A stretch of DNA of 8,966 bases from positions 1 to 8,966 of the forward strand of contig DASVBJ010000161.1 in assembly GCA_036375895.1 (NCBI GenBank). Direction: 5' to 3'. A program made the translations under genes and the position numbers. This DNA comes from DASVBJ01 sp036375895 (lineage in GTDB: Bacteria; Actinomycetota; Actinomycetes; JACCUZ01). Numbering within the stretch: position 1 is the stretch's first letter; each line of letters begins with the position of its first letter. Below, piece by piece: positions 5,615 through 8,966 of the stretch. Under the pieces are notes generated by a model. The model did not search any database and had not been told where the DNA came from. It worked only from the letters and a program-made list of their open reading frames with translations.

Positions 5615-6385
5615 GCAGCGGCCCATGCCGAGCTGCTCGAGCCCGCGCCGGTCGCCGTCGCGGTAGCTCCCGAGCGGGTAGGCGTTGGTGTCGTACATGA
5701 CCTGGTACGGGTCGGCCACGTGCGCGAGGCCGACCAGGTGGCCCAGCTCGTGCAGCAGCACCGCCCGGGCCTTCGCGTCGTCGCCGGTGCGCAGCTGGAC
5801 GTCGAGGGCCGGCCCGTTGAACACCGCCTCCCCGCTGACGTACCGGAGGCTGCCCGGCTCGTCGGTGCCGAAGGCGTCGGGGCCGGCCCGGCCGAGCACG
5901 GCACCGGCCACCATGGCCGTCTCGGCGCCCGAGGACCAGACGACGAGCACCGGCGCCCACCGGTCGCCGTACCGGTCCGGCTGGTACGACGGGCGGTGCT
6001 CGCTCGGCCCCTCGTCGGTCGGCCCGTCGTCGACGAACTGCAGCCCGGTCGCCTCGGTGAGCCGGTCGAACGCCCAGCGGAGCAGCGCGGCGCCGCCGCT
6101 CGGCTCGCCCTCGGCCCGGACGACGTAGTGCACCGGCCGGCACGGGTCGAAGGCGACCGGCGTCGTGCCGTCCGCCTGGGTCATCGAGAACGCGTAGCCG
6201 CCGACGCCGATCGGTGCCAGGCCCGGGGCGCCGAGCGGGGCCGCGGCTGCCTCCGCTGCGCGCGAGGGCACGTCCACGCCGGGACGCGCACCCGAGCGTC
6301 CCAGCCCGGCCGCACCCACCAGCGCGCAGGAGGACGTGGCGGCGACCAGCACCGCGGTCACCGCCGAACGCGCGAACCTGCCCAT
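5600..6385 (-). CDS. Secreted matrixin-like (M10/metzincin-type) zinc protease
   Basis: A 261-residue exported protein with a metzincin zinc site. HELGHLVGLAH (residues 212-222) provides three His ligands and the general-base Glu213, and a Met-turn (Met230 in DPYQVMYDT) follows 8 residues later, as in matrixin-like proteases. The N-terminus (MGRFARSAVTAVLVAATSSC) is a signal peptide; Cys20 could be lipidated, but TSSC is a poor lipobox, so simple secretion is equally possible. FDPCRPVHYVVR opens the mature domain, and its Cys may pair with the Cys near the C-terminus (GRCFRDV). No cysteine-switch propeptide is apparent. ATG at 6385 is preferred over an upstream GTG at 6415 because GAAGGGG lies 4 bases ahead and the signal peptide starts correctly. 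The substrate is unknown. The stop codon lies in the 22-bp repeat. Confidence 0.85.
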   Translation of the reverse strand: MGRFARSAVTAVLVAATSSCALVGAAGLGRSGARPGVDVPSRAAEAAAAPLGAPGLAPIGVGGYAFSMTQADGTTPVAFDPCRPVHYVVRAEGEPSGGAALLRWAFDRLTEATGLQFVDDGPTDEGPSEHRPSYQPDRYGDRWAPVLVVWSSGAETAMVAGAVLGRAGPDAFGTDEPGSLRYVSGEAVFNGPALDVQLRTGDDAKARAVLLHELGHLVGLAHVADPYQVMYDTNAYPLGSYRDGDRRGLEQLGMGRCFRDV

Positions 6386-6446
6386 GGCACCCCTTCGTCG
6401 GGGGGTGATCGGCACGCTCCGGCAGGAGCCGGACCCGCCGAACGGG

Positions 6447-6932
6447 TTAGGTCGCCACCGCGGCGGCTGCCCAGACGAACACCATCGCCACCCCGGCGGC
6501 GAGCTCGATCAGCGCCCCGATGCCGATGCCCGTCAGCACGGACCGCGTCGACGACCACGCCGCCCGGGAGTGGCGCAGCCGCGCCAGCTCGGCCAGGTAG
6601 ATGCCCAGCAGGCCGCCCGCGATCAGCCCGACCACGGGGACCACGAAGAAGCCGACGACGGCGCCCACCACGCCGAGCAACAGGGTCGTGCGCGGCGCCC
6701 CGTCGCTGGTGGCGCGGCGCGCCGGCACGGCGTACTTCGCCACCGTCCCGGCCGCGAGCAGCAGCGTCAGCAGCCCGAGGACCACCCACCGCGCGACCCC
6801 GCCGCCGTCGAGGAGCACCCAGACGAGCGCGGCCGCCCAGATCAGCGCCAGCCCCGGCAGCACGGGCACCACGACCCCCACGAGGCCGACGAGCATCACC
6901 ACCGCGACGAGCAGCTCGGCGGGCACGGACAT
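6447..6932 (-). CDS. DUF456 family integral membrane protein
   Basis: A 161-residue hydrophobic protein with about four to five membrane segments (roughly residues 6-41 as one or two, 46-68, 84-112 and 133-158). The opening GLVGVVVPVLPGLALIWAAA and the glycine-rich VVGFFVVPVVGLIAGGLLG match the DUF456 family, whose function is not established to my knowledge. The hydrophilic loops are basic (PARRATSDGAPR, ARLRHSRAAW). ATG at 6932 has no good SD but a TGTAAT element 6 bases upstream, which suggests a leaderless mRNA. It precedes the zinc protease by 61 bases on the same strand, so the two may be cotranscribed. A small perfect hairpin (GCTCC-ggca-GGAGC, 6416-6429) lies in that gap. Confidence 0.85.
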   Translation of the reverse strand: MSVPAELLVAVVMLVGLVGVVVPVLPGLALIWAAALVWVLLDGGGVARWVVLGLLTLLLAAGTVAKYAVPARRATSDGAPRTTLLLGVVGAVVGFFVVPVVGLIAGGLLGIYLAELARLRHSRAAWSSTRSVLTGIGIGALIELAAGVAMVFVWAAAAVAT

Positions 6933-6938
6933 GCCCGG

Positions 6939-6944
6939 ATTACA
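6939..6944 (-). promoter_or_regulatory. Predicted -10 element (TGTAAT) for a leaderless DUF456 transcript
   Basis: On the minus strand TGTAAT ends 6 bases before the ATG of the DUF456 gene, so transcription would begin at or next to the A of the start codon. It is one of the few AT-richer spots in the region. No -35 match is seen at normal spacing; instead a 14-base perfect palindrome (6959-6972) lies 14 bases upstream, where a regulator or an alternative -35 contact could sit. The absence of an SD for this gene fits a leaderless start. Confidence 0.35.
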
Positions 6945-6958
6945 CCATCCCCGCGGGG

Positions 6959-6972
6959 CCGGAGCGCTCCGG
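6959..6972. promoter_or_regulatory. 14-bp perfect palindrome in the divergent DUF456/aldehyde dehydrogenase region
   Basis: CCGGAGCGCTCCGG is a perfect palindrome. It lies in the 212-base region (6933-7144) between the divergent DUF456 and aldehyde dehydrogenase genes, 15 bases from the predicted DUF456 -10. The same region holds two other dyads: CGTAG-acgac-CTACG (7014-7028) and CGCACGTGCG (7073-7082). No clear -35/-10 pair for the dehydrogenase was found. Operator function is inference, since GC-rich palindromes are common by chance in such DNA. Confidence 0.3.
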
Positions 6973-7144
6973 GCAGGTGATCAGGTTTCGGGGCGGCCCG
7001 GTGCGAGCAGGGGCGTAGACGACCTACGGGGCGAAGCGTGCGGCCGGCCGCGGACGTACGACGGGGAGCCGGCGCACGTGCGAGGCTCGGTCCAGCAGGT
7101 CGGGCAGCACGTCGTGGCCGACCCCCGAGCGAGTGGAGGCGTTC

Positions 7145-8617
7145 ATGTCCGACGCGAGCGACCGTCGCGCAGTCCTTGGCCGGGTGCCCACCGGCGTCCT
7201 GGTCGGCGGCGAGTGGCGCGACGCGCACGGCGGGGGACGGTTCACGGTCGAGGACCCGGCCACCGGCGAGGCCATCGCCGAGGTCGCGGACGGCCGGCCG
7301 GAAGACGCGACGGCGGCGCTGGACGCGGCCGTGGCGGCCGCGCCGGCGTGGGCCGCGACGCCGCCACGGGAGCGCGGGGAGATCCTGCGTCGCGCCTTCG
7401 GTCTGCTCACCGAGCACATCGACGAGCTGGCGCTGGTGATGACCCTGGAGATGGGCAAGAGCCTCGCCGAGTCCAAGGCCGAGGTGGCCTATGGCGCGGA
7501 GTTCTTCCGGTGGTTCTCGGAGGAGGCGGTGCGCATCGAGGGCCGCTACTCGCGGGCGCCGGCCACGCCGGAGCGGCTGCTCACGATGAAGCAGCCGGTC
7601 GGGCCGTGCCTGCTCGTCACGCCGTGGAACTTCCCGCTGGCCATGGGCACCCGCAAGATCGGCCCCGCGGTCGCGGCCGGCTGCACGATGGTGCTCAAGC
7701 CCGCCCAGCTCACGCCGCTGACCTCGCTGCGCCTGGCCCAGCTGCTCGCCGAGGCCGGCCTGCCCGACGGGGTCCTCAACGTCGTACCGAGCACCTCCGC
7801 CGGCCGGACCGTTGCCCCGCTGATGAGCGACCGACGGCTGCGCAAGGTGTCGTTCACCGGCTCCACCGAGGTGGGTCAGCGGCTCGTCGAGCAGTCGGCG
7901 CAGAACCTGCTGCGGCTGTCGATGGAGCTCGGCGGCAACGCGCCGTTCCTGGTCTTCGCCGACGCGGACCTGGACGCGGCGGTCGAGGGCGCCCTGATCG
8001 CCAAGATGCGCAACAACGGCGAGTCCTGCGTGGCGGCCAACCGGTTCCACGTGGCCGCCGAGGTCGCCGAGGAGTTCGCCCGGCGGCTCGCCGACCGGAT
8101 GGGTGCGCTGAAGGTCGGGCACGGGGCCGACGACGGCACGCAGGTGGGGCCGCTCATCAACGAGGAGCAGCGCGGCAAGGTCGAGGAGCTCGTCGCGGAC
8201 GCGACCGACAAGGGCGCGAAGCCCCTGACCGGCGGGGACCGGGGCCCCGGCCGGGGGTACTTCTACCAACCGACCGTGCTGGCGGGGGTGGGACCGGACG
8301 CCCGGATCCTGCGGGAGGAGGTCTTCGGGCCGGTGGCGCCCGTCACGACCTTCACCTCGGAGGACGAGGCCCTGCGGCAGGCCAACGCCACGGAGTTCGG
8401 TCTGGTCGCGTACGTCTACACGGCCGACCTGAAGCGCGCGCTGCGCGTCGTGGAGGGCCTGGAGACCGGCATGGTCGGGCTCAACCGCGGGCTGGTGTCC
8501 AACGCGGCGGCGCCGTTCGGCGGCGTCAAGCACTCCGGCTTCGGCCGTGAGGGCGGCAGCGAGGGCATCGAGGAGTACCTCGAGACCAAGTACGTCGCGA
8601 TCGACACGACGGGGTGA
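7145..8617 (+). CDS. gabD: NAD(P)-dependent succinate-semialdehyde dehydrogenase-type aldehyde dehydrogenase
   Basis: A 490-residue cytoplasmic aldehyde dehydrogenase. It probably oxidises succinate semialdehyde to succinate (GABA shunt or related degradation), but another semialdehyde is possible. Seen: the cofactor fold with TPWNFPLAMGTRKIGPAVAA (Asn162) and VLKPAQLTPL (Lys185), then SFTGSTEVG (about 236-244). The general base is Glu261 in MELGGNAPF, and the catalytic Cys295 lies in NNGESCVAANRF. The C-terminal EEVFGPVAPV and PFGGVKHSGFGREGG segments are the standard signatures. NNGESCVAANRF differs a little from the usual GQxC sequence but keeps the nucleophile. ATG at 7145 is chosen because GGAGG (7135-7139) lies 5 bases upstream; a GTG at 7133 in the same frame overlaps that SD. 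The next gene starts 5 bases after the stop, so they form an operon. Confidence 0.85.
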   Translation: MSDASDRRAVLGRVPTGVLVGGEWRDAHGGGRFTVEDPATGEAIAEVADGRPEDATAALDAAVAAAPAWAATPPRERGEILRRAFGLLTEHIDELALVMTLEMGKSLAESKAEVAYGAEFFRWFSEEAVRIEGRYSRAPATPERLLTMKQPVGPCLLVTPWNFPLAMGTRKIGPAVAAGCTMVLKPAQLTPLTSLRLAQLLAEAGLPDGVLNVVPSTSAGRTVAPLMSDRRLRKVSFTGSTEVGQRLVEQSAQNLLRLSMELGGNAPFLVFADADLDAAVEGALIAKMRNNGESCVAANRFHVAAEVAEEFARRLADRMGALKVGHGADDGTQVGPLINEEQRGKVEELVADATDKGAKPLTGGDRGPGRGYFYQPTVLAGVGPDARILREEVFGPVAPVTTFTSEDEALRQANATEFGLVAYVYTADLKRALRVVEGLETGMVGLNRGLVSNAAAPFGGVKHSGFGREGGSEGIEEYLETKYVAIDTTG

Positions 8618-8622
8618 GCCGG

Positions 8623-8966
8623 ATGAGCACGTTGCTGGAGCAGTACGACCACGCGCTCGCGGAGTTCGCGTCCCGTGTGGCGCTGGTGCGTGACGACCAG
8701 TGGGGCGCGCCGACGCCATGCACCGAGTGGGACGTGCGGGCGCTCGTGGCACACGTCGTGGACGAGCAGCGTTGGGCGCCGTACATCCTCGCCGGGGGCA
8801 CCGTGGCCGAGGCCGGCGACCGCTTCTCCGGCGACCCGCTGGGCGACGACCCCAAGGCCGCCTGGAAGGCAGCCAGCTCCGCGGCCCAGGAGGCCTTCCA
8901 CGCCGAGGGCGCCCTCGACCGGTCGGTGTCGCTCTCCTACGGGGAGGTCGCGGCCCGCGACTACCT
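8623..8966 (+). CDS. DinB-like TIGR03086 / mycothiol-dependent maleylpyruvate isomerase N-domain family protein (5' part)
   Basis: The first 114 residues of a gene cut by the window edge. The segment RDDQWGAPTPCTEWDVRALV (residues 23-42) followed by AHVVDEQRW is the hallmark of the actinobacterial TIGR03086 / MDMPI N-terminal family. These are four-helix DinB-like proteins that bind a metal through conserved histidines (here His44) and may use mycothiol or another thiol. The biochemical role of most members is unknown. It starts 5 bases after the aldehyde dehydrogenase stop, with GGGGTGA overlapping that stop as a possible SD, so it is cotranscribed and probably translationally linked. Whether it takes part in the same degradation pathway cannot be told from the sequence. 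Confidence 0.85.
   Translation, partial: MSTLLEQYDHALAEFASRVALVRDDQWGAPTPCTEWDVRALVAHVVDEQRWAPYILAGGTVAEAGDRFSGDPLGDDPKAAWKAASSAAQEAFHAEGALDRSVSLSYGEVAARDY

Noticed and set aside
6416..6429. GCTCC-ggca-GGAGC hairpin as a terminator between the DUF456 and protease genes
   Set aside because: A 5-bp stem with no U-tract in very GC-rich DNA is too weak. It could equally be chance, and the genes may be cotranscribed.
5162..7018. Plus-strand open frame of 618 codons antisense to the protease and DUF456 genes
   Set aside because: The translation is low-complexity Arg/Pro/Ala/Gly without domains and lies opposite genes with clear family motifs. Long antisense frames are expected in DNA of this GC content.
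6896..8752. Minus-strand open frame of 618 codons opposite the aldehyde dehydrogenase
   Set aside because: It runs through the catalytic region of a well-supported dehydrogenase and has no family features of its own.

Overview
This window is a very GC-rich stretch of chromosome from a free-living actinobacterium. The evidence is: strong G/C preference at third codon positions, a c-di-AMP riboswitch in front of a resuscitation-promoting factor (a known actinobacterial arrangement), a coenzyme-F420-type luciferase-like oxidoreductase, a DUF456 membrane protein and a DinB-like protein of the TIGR03086/mycothiol-isomerase type. The genus cannot be fixed from sequence alone. No mobile element, tRNA, rRNA or CRISPR array was seen. 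This is mostly core or housekeeping-like DNA, with some interesting regulation and one unusual domain fusion.

Left part (1-1546). The tail of an unknown gene enters from the left. An ArfB-type ribosome-rescue peptidyl-tRNA hydrolase follows on the minus strand. A gene-free stretch of about 440 bases (484-922) then holds a G-rich imperfect repeat, a sigma70-like promoter and a well-conserved c-di-AMP (ydaO/yuaA) riboswitch. The riboswitch leads directly into a secreted Rpf-LysM muralytic enzyme. The SD sequence of this rpf gene lies inside the last helix of the aptamer.

Middle (1562-5458, all minus strand). A RecQ-type helicase converges on rpf. It carries a C-terminal ComF-like phosphoribosyltransferase domain. 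Upstream of it lie an acylphosphatase translationally coupled (GTGA overlap) to an F420-type LLM oxidoreductase, then a small protein of unknown function.

Right part (5459-8966). A 22-bp tandem repeat straddles the stop codon of a secreted matrixin-like zinc protease, with a DUF456 membrane protein upstream of it, both on the minus strand. A divergent regulatory region of about 210 bases with several perfect palindromes separates these from a plus-strand pair: an aldehyde dehydrogenase of the succinate-semialdehyde type, and a DinB-like TIGR03086 family protein cut by the window edge.

The clearest functional unit is promoter, riboswitch and rpf: c-di-AMP level, linked to cell-wall and osmotic state, would set production of a wall-remodelling enzyme. 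The other genes look like independent one- or two-gene units.
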